Shown: positions 28,385 through 37,877, counted from the stretch's first letter. The stretch is 64,000 nt of DNA from Haloferula helveola (GCF_037076345.1 NZ_AP024702.1:5270001-5334000); one strand, 5' to 3'. Notes: generated by a model from the letters alone, not told the origin. Numbers and translations are program-made.

Positions 28385-30040
28385 TCAATCGGCGTCGGAC
28401 ATCGTCACGTGCAGCACCTCTTCGGCGGAGGTCAGTCCAGCCTGGACCTTGCGGATGCCGTCCTCACGCATCGAGCGCATGCCAAGTTCGCGGGCCCGGC
28501 GTCGGAGTTGGGAGGTCGTCAGGTTCTCGTTCACCATGTGCCGGACCTCATCGTCGATCTTGAAGAGCTCGAAGATGCCCATACGGCCGCGGTAACCGAG
28601 GTCGCGGCATTTCTCGCAACCGGTCGGTCCCATGATGGTGCTCTCGGAGAGCCGGGCCGCGTCGAGATTCAGCGCCCGCAACTGTTTGTCGTTGAGCGTC
28701 GCGGGAGCTTTGCAGACCGGGCAGAGTTTCCGGACAAGCCGCTGGGCGAGAATGGCACGGACGGCCGATGCGATCAGGAAGCGCTTGATCCCGATATCCG
28801 CCAGACGGGCAACTGCCGAAGGAGCATCGTTCGTGTGGAGCGTGGAAAGCACGAGGTGACCGGTGAGCGCCGCGTTGATGGCGATATTCGCGGTCTCGGC
28901 ATCCCGAATCTCACCGATCATGATGATGTTTGGCGCCTGACGCAGCATCGAGCGCAGTGCCGCGGCGAAGGTCATGCCGATGTCAGCTTTCACCATCACC
29001 TGATTGATGCCGGGAAGCTCGTATTCGACCGGATCCTCGACCGTGATGATCTTGCGGTCCGGCCGGTTGATCACGTTGAGACAGGTGTAGAGCGTGGTGG
29101 TCTTGCCGGAACCGGTCGGGCCGGTCACAAGGAGGATGCCGTCCGGCAAACCGATCAGCTCCTCGAACTCGGACTGGTCGTCCGAGAAGAATCCGAGTTC
29201 GGGCAGACCGAGCACCAACGCGCTCTTGTCGAGAATCCGCATGACGATCGACTCGCCATGATTCGAAGGGACCGAAGAAACCCGAAGGTCGATCTCCTTG
29301 TCACCGGCCTTGAGCTGGATCCGGCCGTCCTGCGGCAGGCGCTTTTCCGCGATCGACATCGATCCGCTCATGACCTTGAGACGGGCGATGATGGCGGGCA
29401 GCAGCTTCTTCGGATGATTGTCCACCTCCACGAGGCGGCCGTCGATCCGGTAGCGGATCCGAACGGAAGTCTCCAGCGGCTCGATGTGGATGTCCGAGCA
29501 ACGCATCTTCATCGCTTCGGCGAGCATATGCTGCACGAGACGGATGATCGGAGCGTCGCCTTCCTCGACCTCGGCGCCCTCGCTGGTCGGGACATTCATG
29601 TCACCGCCCAGAGTGTCCTGCGCGCCGTAGAACTGCTTGAGGAACTCCTGAATCGCGGAATGGGTGGCACAGACGAACATCAGCTCCCGACCGAGAATGG
29701 TCGGCAGGCTGTCCATCGTCTCGAAATCGAATGGATCCGCGACCGCGACCGTGAGGTAGACACCGTCATCCGCGACCGGAACCACCTTGTAGCGGACCGC
29801 GATGTCGTCTGGCACGGACGATGTTACCTCGGCGGTAATGGAGGCTTCTCCCAGGTCGACGGTTTCGATTCCGGCATTGGTCGCCAGAACACCCGCGATC
29901 GTCGCCTCGGTGAGCTCGGTGTTCTCAAGCAGATTCTCGATCAGCGATCCCTTGCCGGACCGGGCCTGATCGACTTGCTCCTGAGTGGTGGCACCTGCTT
30001 CGACCAGCAGATCGGCGAGATAATCTTCGTTTGAGAACAC
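28385..30040 (-). CDS. gspE: GspE/PilB-type secretion ATPase (first copy)
   Basis: 551-residue paralogue of the next gene, with N-terminal MshEN-like domain, Walker A GPTGSGKTTT near 304, Walker B NIIMIGEIRDAE, His box LSTLHTNDAPSAVARL and a zinc site made by CPVCKAP plus CEKCRDLGYRGRMG. The start is GTG (translated MFSNEDYLADLL) without a visible ribosome site. It is the first gene of the operon gspE-gspE-gspF-gspG. Two full-length, apparently active ATPases suggest separate or opposing motor roles or a mixed system; neither looks like a retraction PilT, which lacks the N1 domain and zinc site. Confidence 0.94.
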   Translation of the reverse strand: MFSNEDYLADLLVEAGATTQEQVDQARSGKGSLIENLLENTELTEATIAGVLATNAGIETVDLGEASITAEVTSSVPDDIAVRYKVVPVADDGVYLTVAVADPFDFETMDSLPTILGRELMFVCATHSAIQEFLKQFYGAQDTLGGDMNVPTSEGAEVEEGDAPIIRLVQHMLAEAMKMRCSDIHIEPLETSVRIRYRIDGRLVEVDNHPKKLLPAIIARLKVMSGSMSIAEKRLPQDGRIQLKAGDKEIDLRVSSVPSNHGESIVMRILDKSALVLGLPELGFFSDDQSEFEELIGLPDGILLVTGPTGSGKTTTLYTCLNVINRPDRKIITVEDPVEYELPGINQVMVKADIGMTFAAALRSMLRQAPNIIMIGEIRDAETANIAINAALTGHLVLSTLHTNDAPSAVARLADIGIKRFLIASAVRAILAQRLVRKLCPVCKAPATLNDKQLRALNLDAARLSESTIMGPTGCEKCRDLGYRGRMGIFELFKIDDEVRHMVNENLTTSQLRRRARELGMRSMREDGIRKVQAGLTSAEEVLHVTMSDAD

Positions 30041-30212
30041 TTGAGGTTTGGGCCTTTAGGTCGTTCCCGCTGGAGAGATTTCGGAAAGAATCGGAAACTT
30101 CCTGCGGTGTCGGACATTGGTCAAGCGGCTCCCCCTTTGTCAACCGGCCGGATGGGCAGCCTGCCCAGGTTTTTCCCTCGGTAGGAACAGGGTATTCACG
30201 TTGCCCCTTCGA
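30041..30212. promoter_or_regulatory. Intergenic region upstream of the secretion operon
   Basis: About 170 bases with no credible gene. On the minus strand TTGACA and TTGACC boxes occur 65-90 nt from the gspE start, a plausible location for the operon promoter, but no good -10 lies at the right distance. Confidence 0.4.
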
Positions 30213-31022
30213 TCACCCGAATTTCGCGCCACAACGACGGCAATACTTTGCATCCGGAAGGTGGCCGTGAACCCCGCACGAGGGACAAGCAAGCGTCGAT
30301 TCATCCCCATCGATCTTCGAGATCTCGGAGGAAATGATGCCAGTGGGGACCGCGATGATGGCGTAACCGGTCAGAGCGAGGACCGAGGTCAGCAACTGTC
30401 CGAGCTGGGTCGTCGGAGTGATGTCACCAAAGCCGAGGGTCGTGATGGTGACCACCGCCCAGTAGACCCCGACGGGGATACTGGTATAGCCGCCCGCCTC
30501 ACCCTCAACGAGATACATGGTCGCCCCGGCAATCAAAGCGACGGTAGCGAGGGCGAGAAAGAAGACCGTAATCTTCGCCCTGCTCGCGTAGAGCGCCCGC
30601 ATCAGGACCGTCGCACCGCTGATATGACGGACCATTTTGAGGACCCGGAACACCCTCAGCACCCGAAGGATCCTGACCACCATCAGGGCCTGACCACCGG
30701 GCAGAAGCAGCCCGACAAAGCTGGGTAGGATCGACAACAGGTCAACGACCCCGAAGAAGCTTCTCGCGTAGCGGATCGGCTGACGGGACGTCCATAGCCT
30801 CAGCAAATACTCGACCGTGAAAAGGCCGGTGAAGACCCATTCGAGAATGTAGAGCTCCTCGCCGACATTCCTCCGGACGGAAGGAACGCTCTCCAAGACG
30901 ACCGCCAGAACGCTGAGCAGGATCAGCACCAGCAGCACGACATCGAAGCGACGGCCGGAAGGAGTCTCGGCCTCGAAGATGATTTCCCGCCACCTTTCCC
31001 GGGTGCCCTCTGAGTCCACCAT
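30213..31022 (-). CDS. Voltage-gated-type potassium channel with C-terminal zinc ribbon
   Basis: Tetrameric six-helix cation channel of the inner membrane. The start at ATG 31022 (MVDSEGTRERWREII) gives 269 residues; frame upstream has no similarity. S1-S4 are clear, with an arginine-rich S4 voltage-sensor segment (VVRILRVLRVFRVLKMVRH). The pore helix and selectivity filter TTLGFGDITP near residue 194 indicate K+ selectivity. After S6 comes a short cytoplasmic tail ending in two CxxC pairs (CPSCG and CRRCGAKFG), a zinc-ribbon knob. That tail replaces the RCK/cNMP domains of classic channels and may act as a tetramerisation or gating element (inference). Divergent from tamB. Confidence 0.92.
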   Translation of the reverse strand: MVDSEGTRERWREIIFEAETPSGRRFDVVLLVLILLSVLAVVLESVPSVRRNVGEELYILEWVFTGLFTVEYLLRLWTSRQPIRYARSFFGVVDLLSILPSFVGLLLPGGQALMVVRILRVLRVFRVLKMVRHISGATVLMRALYASRAKITVFFLALATVALIAGATMYLVEGEAGGYTSIPVGVYWAVVTITTLGFGDITPTTQLGQLLTSVLALTGYAIIAVPTGIISSEISKIDGDESTLACPSCGVHGHLPDAKYCRRCGAKFG

Positions 31023-31128
31023 GCGGGCAGGCTGACAACTCGGATGGCCGACCACAAGCCGCCGGAATTGAAGATCGTTGCCAGCCGGTAGTTGCCGATT
31101 CGGCAAACGGGGTTCATTCTGCCTGCGG

Positions 31129-34100
31129 ATGGCGGATGAGGAAAAACCAGCCAAGAAGCAGCCCGCGAAGAAGGCGAAGAGACGGTTCTGGCGCAAGAAG
31201 CGGTGGTGGACGCTCTTCCTGCTCGTTGCCGGATTGGTTTGGCTCGATGGTCCCGGTTGGCGTTGGATCGCCCAAAAGGCGGCGAGTCATTACCTTCCGG
31301 AGCTCGGGTATGAGGTGGAGTTCGAAGTCGACGGTCGACTGTCATCCGGGGAGCTGAGCGTTTCGAATGTCAGTCTGACCGGCGACGAAGCGGTTGTGAA
31401 AGTCGCCGGCCTCGACTCGCTGAAGGTCGGCTACCTGCTCCCGAAAGTGGTCCGGGGGGAGGTCGAGTCGGTTATTCTCGACAATCTGCACGTCGACGTG
31501 GACCTCGCGGCCGTTCCGCCGAAGGAAGACGAGGAATCCGAGCCGAGTGACCCTGCCGAGCTCTTGGCCAACCTCAGGCAAAGGCTGGTGCCGATGCAGA
31601 TCGAGTTGCGAAACATCAGTGCGATCATCCGGCGCGGTGACGAGCTCCTCTTCTCCATCGAACCGACGACCCTGCTGCATTCCCCCAATGAAGATGAGTT
31701 CGAGCTCGATCTCGGTGACATGGAACTGCCCGGAGGGCGTGCCATCGCCGCGCAGCAAGCGACGCTATCGTGGACGCCCGGCGAACTCACCATCGACAAG
31801 TTGAAGTTGATGGACGGAATATCTGTCCGCGACGTGCTCGCGCGATTTGCCGAAGGCGAGCAACCGGAGTTCGGCGCGGGTATTGTTCTCGACGAAAAGC
31901 GCATCGACGTGACGACGGATCTAAGTGTCGCCTCTGTCATCCTTCGTGAGGAGATCCCTTCCCTCAAAGAGACAGCCAAGCTTTTCGCATTCGAACTCCC
32001 TGCGGAGGGCGCGCTGCACAAGCTCGACCTCAAGGTCACAGGAATCGATGGCGGTCTCGAAACCCTGGCGGGAGAACTCGAACTCGAGTTGGGAGACGTC
32101 GCCTACGATGATTGGACCGCTGAAGTGCTCGAGCTCCGCGCCACACTCGAGGGCTCCCGGGCCGACCTCGGCCTGACGGGAATCGCCTTGGGTGCCCCTC
32201 TCCAGCTTGGCGCGGAGGCCGAATTGTCGCGTTCCGAGATGGAACTCCTCCCGACCCGCGCGACCGCCAACCTGGAGACGCCGAATCTCGAGCGAATCCT
32301 AACAGCGGTAAGGGACCGCTTCACTCCTTCCGATGATCCCGTGCAGGTGCCAGCATCGTCGCTCAAGGTCAACGCTTCCGCTGACTTCACGAAGGGATTG
32401 CCTTCCGCCGCTCGCGCCGAACTCGCAATCGTCAGCAGCGTCGATGCCCCGCCCGTTTCAATCGATGCGACTTGGAACGACTCGCAGGAAATCACGGCTG
32501 CCGTCCGTCTCCCGGCGGTGGAAATCGATGGGGGCTTCGCGCTGGAGGCGAAGACCTACGAAGGGACGGCGAGTCTGGATTCATTCACACCGAGCTCGCT
32601 GAGAGCGTGGCTCCAGCCCTTCGGCATCGAAGTTCCCGACGGCATCCTAGCCACCCTGGACTGGGAAGGTTCCGGCGATCTCGAGCAGAACAGGCACCAA
32701 GGCAAACTTGAGATCAACGGCGCCGAGTGGAAGCGAGACGAAGACTCCGACACGCTGAAGGCCTTCGCTTCCGCTGAATATGCATGGCCGGAGTCGGTCA
32801 AGCTGGCCCCTCTGAACGTCCAGCTTTCCACCCAGAAGATCGAGACCCGTGCCGAACTGTCCGACCGCACCCTGACGCTTGAACAACTCGAGTGGAGCGA
32901 CGCCGACGAGGTCCTTGCTTCCGGCAATGCCAGCATTCCCGTTCCCGAGGATCTCTCCGACTGGAAAGCTCTTCTTCGGGAAACACGGCCGATCGAACTG
33001 AAGTTCGAAACACCCGAGCTGCCGCTTTCGAAACTTCATCCGTTTCTCCCGGAGAGCTCCAGGTTCGTGGATTCGAGCCGCGCCAAGCTCTCGATTCACC
33101 TGACGGGATCCCCGGCCAATCCGGAGTTGGATACCAATCTCACCGCACTTGAACTCGGCCTGGTGAGCCAACCGGACGTTCCGCTTGCAAACATTGAACT
33201 CGAGGCCGTCGGGAAGGAGAAGACCCTCAAGCTCGAGGGCGAGGTCACCGCGCCGGGTTATCCTCCCGCGGTCATCAGTGCGGTGACGAACTGGGATCCG
33301 GACCAATGGGCTGAGGATCCGGATACCGTCAAAGCCGCCAGCCTCGATGCGAGGCTCACGCTGACGGACCTCAACATCGCAACCCTCGGGTCGTTCCTTC
33401 CCAAGACCAAGAAGCTGTCGGGCGAGATCAATGCCATGGTGGAGGTCACCGGCACGGTTGGCGAACCGGCTCCTCGGGCCGAAGTCACTCTCGATGGCGG
33501 CGCCTTCGAGATGCACGACCCCGGAGTGCCGCGTGTGAGCAAGGGTGCGTTGCGCGTCACGGCAACTCCCGCCGAAGTCAACCTGGAGAATCTGTCTGCC
33601 GAGGTTTCCGGGGGCACACTCGTGATCAACGGCGGGATCAAGCTGAACGATGGGAAGCCGGGTGACGTGAATCTCGCGATCGACGCGAAGTCGCTCCCGG
33701 CGGTTCGCAACGAATCGATGATTGTCCGGATCAGTTCCGATTTGAAGGTTGGCGGACCTTGGGAGACCGCCCGCATCTCCGGCGGCATCAAGGTCGTCGA
33801 CAGCCTGTTCTTCAAGGACATCGAGCTGCTGCCGATTGGCGTGCCGGTCAACAAGGTCGCCGAGCCGAGCTTGCCGGCCATCGATGCCCCGCCCCCTTCC
33901 GAGCTTGCAGCAAAAGTGCCGGCTCCCTTCAACGATTGGTCCTTGGATGTCTCGCTGAAGACGGGCAGTCCGTTCCTCATCCGGGGCAACCTCGCAAACG
34001 GCGAAGTGTATGTGGATGCGCGGATCGGGGGCGCCGTCGGCACTCCCCGCCCAAGCGGTGAAATCAAGCTTCGCGAGATCGAGGCGAAACTCCCGTTCAG

Positions 34101-34587
34101 CACGCTTGAGATCGACGCGGGCAAGATCACGCTCCGTCCCGATCACCCTTTCGACCCGGTTCTCGACATCCGTGGCACCTCGCGCATCCGCCCGTATGAC
34201 GTCACCATCTATATCTACGGCCCGGTCTCGGATCCGAATATCCAGCCGACTTCGAGTCCTCCGCTCGCCGAAACGGAAGTCATGACGCTCATCGCCACAG
34301 GCACGACAACCCGGGGCTTCGAGGATCCGAGCGCTGCCACGGCACGCGCAACGCAGCTGCTGATCGAAGAGGCCCGACGCGGTCGCATCGGAGCGGTCAA
34401 AGTGCTTCGCCCGGTCTTCAAGGTTCTGGACAAGGTCGACTTCCAGGTCGGTGAGGTCGATCCCTACACCAGCAAGAAATACAACTCGGCCACCTTCAAC
34501 CTCGATGACAACTGGCTGCTGACCGCCGGAATCAGCGATGAGGGCAACACCCGAACCAAGGTCACTTACCTGCTCCGCTTCGAGTGA
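31129..34587 (+). CDS. tamB: TamB-like translocation and assembly module protein (AsmA/DUF490 family)
   Basis: Inner-membrane-anchored periplasmic bridge protein implicated in lipid transport or outer-membrane protein assembly. Start at ATG 31129 (MADEEKPAKKQPAKK), 1152 residues. A basic N-terminus is followed by one membrane helix (about 27-43: WWTLFLLVAGLVWLDG). A very long stretch of repeating beta strands alternates hydrophobic and charged residues, as in the beta-taco fold, and the C-terminal DUF490 domain ends with the GTSRIRPYDVTIYIYGPV and PPLAETEVMTLIATG segments. Its stop overlaps the start of the BamA-family gene by 4 nt (GTGA), the standard tamB/tamA linkage in inverted order. Confidence 0.93.
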   Translation: MADEEKPAKKQPAKKAKRRFWRKKRWWTLFLLVAGLVWLDGPGWRWIAQKAASHYLPELGYEVEFEVDGRLSSGELSVSNVSLTGDEAVVKVAGLDSLKVGYLLPKVVRGEVESVILDNLHVDVDLAAVPPKEDEESEPSDPAELLANLRQRLVPMQIELRNISAIIRRGDELLFSIEPTTLLHSPNEDEFELDLGDMELPGGRAIAAQQATLSWTPGELTIDKLKLMDGISVRDVLARFAEGEQPEFGAGIVLDEKRIDVTTDLSVASVILREEIPSLKETAKLFAFELPAEGALHKLDLKVTGIDGGLETLAGELELELGDVAYDDWTAEVLELRATLEGSRADLGLTGIALGAPLQLGAEAELSRSEMELLPTRATANLETPNLERILTAVRDRFTPSDDPVQVPASSLKVNASADFTKGLPSAARAELAIVSSVDAPPVSIDATWNDSQEITAAVRLPAVEIDGGFALEAKTYEGTASLDSFTPSSLRAWLQPFGIEVPDGILATLDWEGSGDLEQNRHQGKLEINGAEWKRDEDSDTLKAFASAEYAWPESVKLAPLNVQLSTQKIETRAELSDRTLTLEQLEWSDADEVLASGNASIPVPEDLSDWKALLRETRPIELKFETPELPLSKLHPFLPESSRFVDSSRAKLSIHLTGSPANPELDTNLTALELGLVSQPDVPLANIELEAVGKEKTLKLEGEVTAPGYPPAVISAVTNWDPDQWAEDPDTVKAASLDARLTLTDLNIATLGSFLPKTKKLSGEINAMVEVTGTVGEPAPRAEVTLDGGAFEMHDPGVPRVSKGALRVTATPAEVNLENLSAEVSGGTLVINGGIKLNDGKPGDVNLAIDAKSLPAVRNESMIVRISSDLKVGGPWETARISGGIKVVDSLFFKDIELLPIGVPVNKVAEPSLPAIDAPPPSELAAKVPAPFNDWSLDVSLKTGSPFLIRGNLANGEVYVDARIGGAVGTPRPSGEIKLREIEAKLPFSTLEIDAGKITLRPDHPFDPVLDIRGTSRIRPYDVTIYIYGPVSDPNIQPTSSPPLAETEVMTLIATGTTTRGFEDPSAATARATQLLIEEARRGRIGAVKVLRPVFKVLDKVDFQVGEVDPYTSKKYNSATFNLDDNWLLTAGISDEGNTRTKVTYLLRFE

Positions 34588-36575
34588 GTCACCGCGCCCC
34601 CATCATACTGGCTGCTTTTCTAGCGGCGGCAGGACCGGTTCTTGGTGAAACCGCCGTCAGGATCGTCGGCAACCAATCCCTGTCAGAGCAGGAGATTCTG
34701 ACGAACCTCGGGGGCAGGCTCGACCACATCACCCTTCGTGAAGCTACCCGTCCGCGGGCTGCCGATGCTGCTTTCCTCGTCGAACAAGCCTACCAACTCG
34801 CCGGCTTCAACGATGTGACCGTCTACTGGAAGGTGGTCGACAAAAACACGATCCGCCTGCGGATCGATGAGGGCAAACGCGACGTAATCGGTGAAGTCAC
34901 GATCAACAACGTACCCAATCCGAAGCTGAACGAGACTCTGGTCGAACTTTTCCAACTCAACCCGAAAAAGCGGGCGACCGGACTCAACGAGTTTCCCATC
35001 CGCGACGAGGATGTTCCTGCGGGTATCCAGCTGATGGAGGCCCAGATGCAGAGCATCGGGTTCTACGATGCTGAAGTCATTCTCGCCAGTCGCCAGCCGA
35101 ATCCGGAAACCGGCAAGATCGATTTCACGTTCGACGTCAAGGCAGGCCGGATTTCAAAGATCGCCCCACCGGTCTTCCGCGGTGAGACGACACCCGGTCT
35201 CGCCGAGGCCGTCAGCCAGTATGTCGGCGAGCCTGCGACCACGCCCAACCTCAACTCCGTGAGAGCACGCGTCTCCGAGCAGTACCAGGCAGCCGGCTTC
35301 CTGCGTGCCAAGATCCGGATGGGTATCGAACGCGAAGGATTACAGCTGACTCCGGTGTTCGACGTCACGCGGGGCCAACGCTTCAAGCTGCGGAACATCG
35401 AGCTTGCCGGTCTCGGGAAGACCGATCCGGACCGTGTGCTTACCCGCTTGGACGATCTCCAGGGTGAGTATCTCGACGGCAATGTCGCCGAGAAGCGAAT
35501 CCGCCAGCTCATTGCTACCGGCGCATTCTCGAACGTCCGCACCGAGATCGAACCCGTCGCAGGCGAAACGGTCGATGTGACCCTCCGCTTGACGGAAGCC
35601 GAAGCCAGAGGGATTTCGGGCACCGCCGGTTTCGACTCATTCGAGGGGTTTCTACTAGGTGCGGCGTATTACGATCGGAATTTCTTGGGCAAGGTCCGGA
35701 ACTTCTCAGCCGGCTTCGAGATCACCCAGCGGTCTCTGCTTGGCGAGATCTCGCTGGCGGATCCGTGGCTGGCCGGCAGCGACGTGGCGGGCAAGGCACG
35801 TCTCTACGCCTTGTCGAAGGACTACGAAGGCTACAACGCCCTGCGCTCCGGCATCGAAGCCTCCGCCATCTGGCCGGTCACGGAGCACTACACGGTCGAC
35901 GCGTCGCTCGGCTGGGCCATCGTGTCGACAGATGCCGACGGATTGCCGATCGCACAGCTCGGAGAACAGGACTACCAGAACCCCTATCTCCGGATCACCC
36001 AGACTCTCGACTATCGCGACAATCCGGTTCTTCCCAAAGAAGGCTGGCATCTCGAGCTGCCGGTAGAACTCGGCGCGGCGATCGGCGACAACTCCTCGGC
36101 GTACTTCAAGGCAGGCATCGAGGGCTCATATTATCGTCCGATCGGCGAGAGCGGCCAATTGGCGGTCGGCGCCCGGGCCGGGTTCCTGATCCCGAGTGGC
36201 GGATCCGGACGATTGCCCATCGACTTACGCTACTTCAATGGCGGAGCACGCAGCGTCAGGAGCTTCCCGGACCGGGAACTCGGCCCGTGGTCGACAACGG
36301 GCTATCCGGTCGGCGGGCAGAGCTACTGGGTGACCAATATCGAGTATATCCACACGATCGCCGGCCCGCTGAAGGCGGCGGCATTCTTCGACGCAGGCGG
36401 CCTGAGCCCGGATTGGGAGGATTTCGGCACGGGCGATCCGGAGATGGCCGTCGGTCTCGGGCTTCGTCTGGATCTTCCCATCGGACCGGTCAGGCTTGAG
36501 TACGGACACAATCTGACTCAAGACGGGCGCGACCCGAGTGGCAGTTGGCATTTCGCCATCGGCACCGCGTTCTGA
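34584..36575 (+). CDS. tamA: BamA/TamA-family outer-membrane protein (Omp85)
   Basis: Outer-membrane beta-barrel with periplasmic POTRA domains, expected to work with the TamB encoded upstream. It begins at GTG 34584 and has a signal peptide (HRAPIILAAFLAAAGPVLGE). About four POTRA units follow (24-340, e.g. VRIVGNQSLSEQEILTNLGG and FKLRNIELAGLGKTDPDRV), then a 16-strand barrel domain with the Omp85 barrel-start segment EARGISGTAGFDSFEGFL and the motif FNGGARSVRSF. The last residue is Phe (HFAIGTAF), the classic BAM recognition end. 663 residues. It could equally be called BamA-like; its operon with tamB favours TamA. Confidence 0.92.
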   Translation: MSHRAPIILAAFLAAAGPVLGETAVRIVGNQSLSEQEILTNLGGRLDHITLREATRPRAADAAFLVEQAYQLAGFNDVTVYWKVVDKNTIRLRIDEGKRDVIGEVTINNVPNPKLNETLVELFQLNPKKRATGLNEFPIRDEDVPAGIQLMEAQMQSIGFYDAEVILASRQPNPETGKIDFTFDVKAGRISKIAPPVFRGETTPGLAEAVSQYVGEPATTPNLNSVRARVSEQYQAAGFLRAKIRMGIEREGLQLTPVFDVTRGQRFKLRNIELAGLGKTDPDRVLTRLDDLQGEYLDGNVAEKRIRQLIATGAFSNVRTEIEPVAGETVDVTLRLTEAEARGISGTAGFDSFEGFLLGAAYYDRNFLGKVRNFSAGFEITQRSLLGEISLADPWLAGSDVAGKARLYALSKDYEGYNALRSGIEASAIWPVTEHYTVDASLGWAIVSTDADGLPIAQLGEQDYQNPYLRITQTLDYRDNPVLPKEGWHLELPVELGAAIGDNSSAYFKAGIEGSYYRPIGESGQLAVGARAGFLIPSGGSGRLPIDLRYFNGGARSVRSFPDRELGPWSTTGYPVGGQSYWVTNIEYIHTIAGPLKAAAFFDAGGLSPDWEDFGTGDPEMAVGLGLRLDLPIGPVRLEYGHNLTQDGRDPSGSWHFAIGTAF

Positions 36576-36591
36576 ATCCGACGTAGACCCG

Positions 36592-37257
36592 ATGGCCACA
36601 ATCATTCCCACTTGCGAAACCGCGGTCTCCGCATTGCCGGAGTGGCATCGTGCGGTCTTCAACGGCAAAGAGGACCTGGTGACCTCGTCAGCCGGATGGT
36701 CGCCCGGCGCTCTCAATCTTGCCCAAGGCGTCGCCATGAAGCTCCATGCCCAGTTGCTTCACAACGAAATGACCCGCCTTCTGATCGACCTCTCAAAGGA
36801 TCCGACCGATCCGGCGAGGTGGAGTGAACACTCGATGACCCTCACCGAGGAGCAGCGTGAGAAACTCGATCAGAGGCAAAAGTCGGTTTATCTCAACGCT
36901 CTAGAGGCGCGGGTCGAGAACGCCGTGCAACGCGGCGAAACCGCGATCCACATCTCTTTTGATACGCGGCCGGACATTCGGGACGCTTGGGTCGAGATCG
37001 AGTATGATCTCCGGGTCGATGGCGAGGCCGCTTTCGCCAGGAGCTGGCGCGATGCCATGCTCACCAAGCTTCCGAACGCCGTGATCCGCGACGTCGCCTC
37101 GCCGACCAAGGGACTTGGCGCATTTCTTCGGAAGCGGCACCCCGGACTCCTGTCGCTGAGGTTTTCAGCTGCCCAGTCGATCTTTCTCGACGGGAGCCCT
37201 GTCGCGTGGACGCCCTTCAAGAAGGCGGTCATCGATTCGATCCACTCGATCCGCTGA
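36592..37257 (+). CDS. N-formylglutamate amidohydrolase-family protein
   Basis: Predicted amidohydrolase of the FGase (HutG-type) family, which hydrolyses N-formylglutamate or related N-acyl amino acids. Start at ATG 36592 (MATIIPTCETAVSALPEW), 221 residues, the small-protein form. The family features are the N-terminal metal-site region IIPTCETAVSALP, the SAGWSPGALNLAQGVA stretch, NEMTRLLIDLSKDP and HISFDTRPDI. The usual histidine of the SCEHxxN motif is replaced (PTCETAVS), so catalytic competence is uncertain. It follows tamA by 16 nt and converges on a lipoprotein gene, sharing an inverted repeat that covers both stop codons. Confidence 0.8.
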   Translation: MATIIPTCETAVSALPEWHRAVFNGKEDLVTSSAGWSPGALNLAQGVAMKLHAQLLHNEMTRLLIDLSKDPTDPARWSEHSMTLTEEQREKLDQRQKSVYLNALEARVENAVQRGETAIHISFDTRPDIRDAWVEIEYDLRVDGEAAFARSWRDAMLTKLPNAVIRDVASPTKGLGAFLRKRHPGLLSLRFSAAQSIFLDGSPVAWTPFKKAVIDSIHSIR

Positions 37258-37269
37258 CCGCGTCAGCGG
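37251..37269. terminator. Perfect 8-bp inverted repeat over two convergent stop codons
   Basis: CCGCTGAC (37251-37258), a 3-base loop, and GTCAGCGG (37262-37269). The TGA stop of the plus gene lies in the left arm and the TGA of the minus gene in the right arm. No T-run follows in either direction, so termination is only a suggestion. Confidence 0.5.
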
Positions 37270-37877
37270 CCGAGCATGTCCTTAGTGTCTTCGACACTCA
37301 GGGCTCGCTGGTTCCGCCAGTCACGGACCTCAGGTTGTTGGAAAACCCGGCGGCGGACATCCGTCTCAGCATCCGAGTTTGTGGGAATGCCCTTCTTGTC
37401 TGCCTCGCGGGCTGCTGAGGTCGGGGACTCCCCGGTTGCGAACACCCGACCGGCTTCCCGGCTGGTCGTTGAACCTTCACGAGCCAACTGTGAACCCTCA
37501 CGCGCGCCGTGCTGGAACCGGCTTCCATCCAGATTCCCGCTGTAAACCTGCTTGGCGTAATCCTTGCGCCCCCAGAAGGACTTCTTGTCGTAGTTCTTTC
37601 CCTGGAACTCGCGCTTCGAGTATTCGCCCGTGAACTGCTGATTGACCGAACTCGCCTCGCTCGCCGAACCTCCTTGCCCGTTCGAGAACATCGGATTCGT
37701 CGTGCCGTAACGCCCGAGAATCTTCTGTGAATCGTCGTCAAACATCTCGCCGCTCTTCATCTTGAAGCCCTGCTGCGGAGATGCCCCGGCATCCGCCACG
37801 CCGACCTCGTCCGTCCCGCACGAGGCGAGCAGAGAGACGCTCAAAAGCATCCATCCGAGATGGGCGGGACGGGTCAT
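37263..37877 (-). CDS. Hypothetical lipoprotein
   Basis: Start at ATG 37877 (MTRPAHLGWMLLSVSLLASC), 204 residues. The signal ends in the lipobox LLASC, so the protein is lipid-anchored. The mature part is hydrophilic and low-complexity, with many Lys/Ser/Gln/Arg residues and recurring short segments (EFQGKNYDKKSFWGRKDYAK, FQHGAREGSQLAREGSTTS). No enzyme motif and no family recognised; similar proteins occur in Verrucomicrobia by impression only. Divergent from tyrS with a 97-nt gap; convergent with the FGase-like gene. Confidence 0.75.
   Translation of the reverse strand: MTRPAHLGWMLLSVSLLASCGTDEVGVADAGASPQQGFKMKSGEMFDDDSQKILGRYGTTNPMFSNGQGGSASEASSVNQQFTGEYSKREFQGKNYDKKSFWGRKDYAKQVYSGNLDGSRFQHGAREGSQLAREGSTTSREAGRVFATGESPTSAAREADKKGIPTNSDAETDVRRRVFQQPEVRDWRNQRALSVEDTKDMLGR

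Noticed and set aside
26771-30034. Two plus-strand frames above 500 codons opposite the GspE genes
   Set aside because: Both lie exactly antisense to clear ATPase genes and have no recognisable motifs; shadows of high-GC coding sequence.
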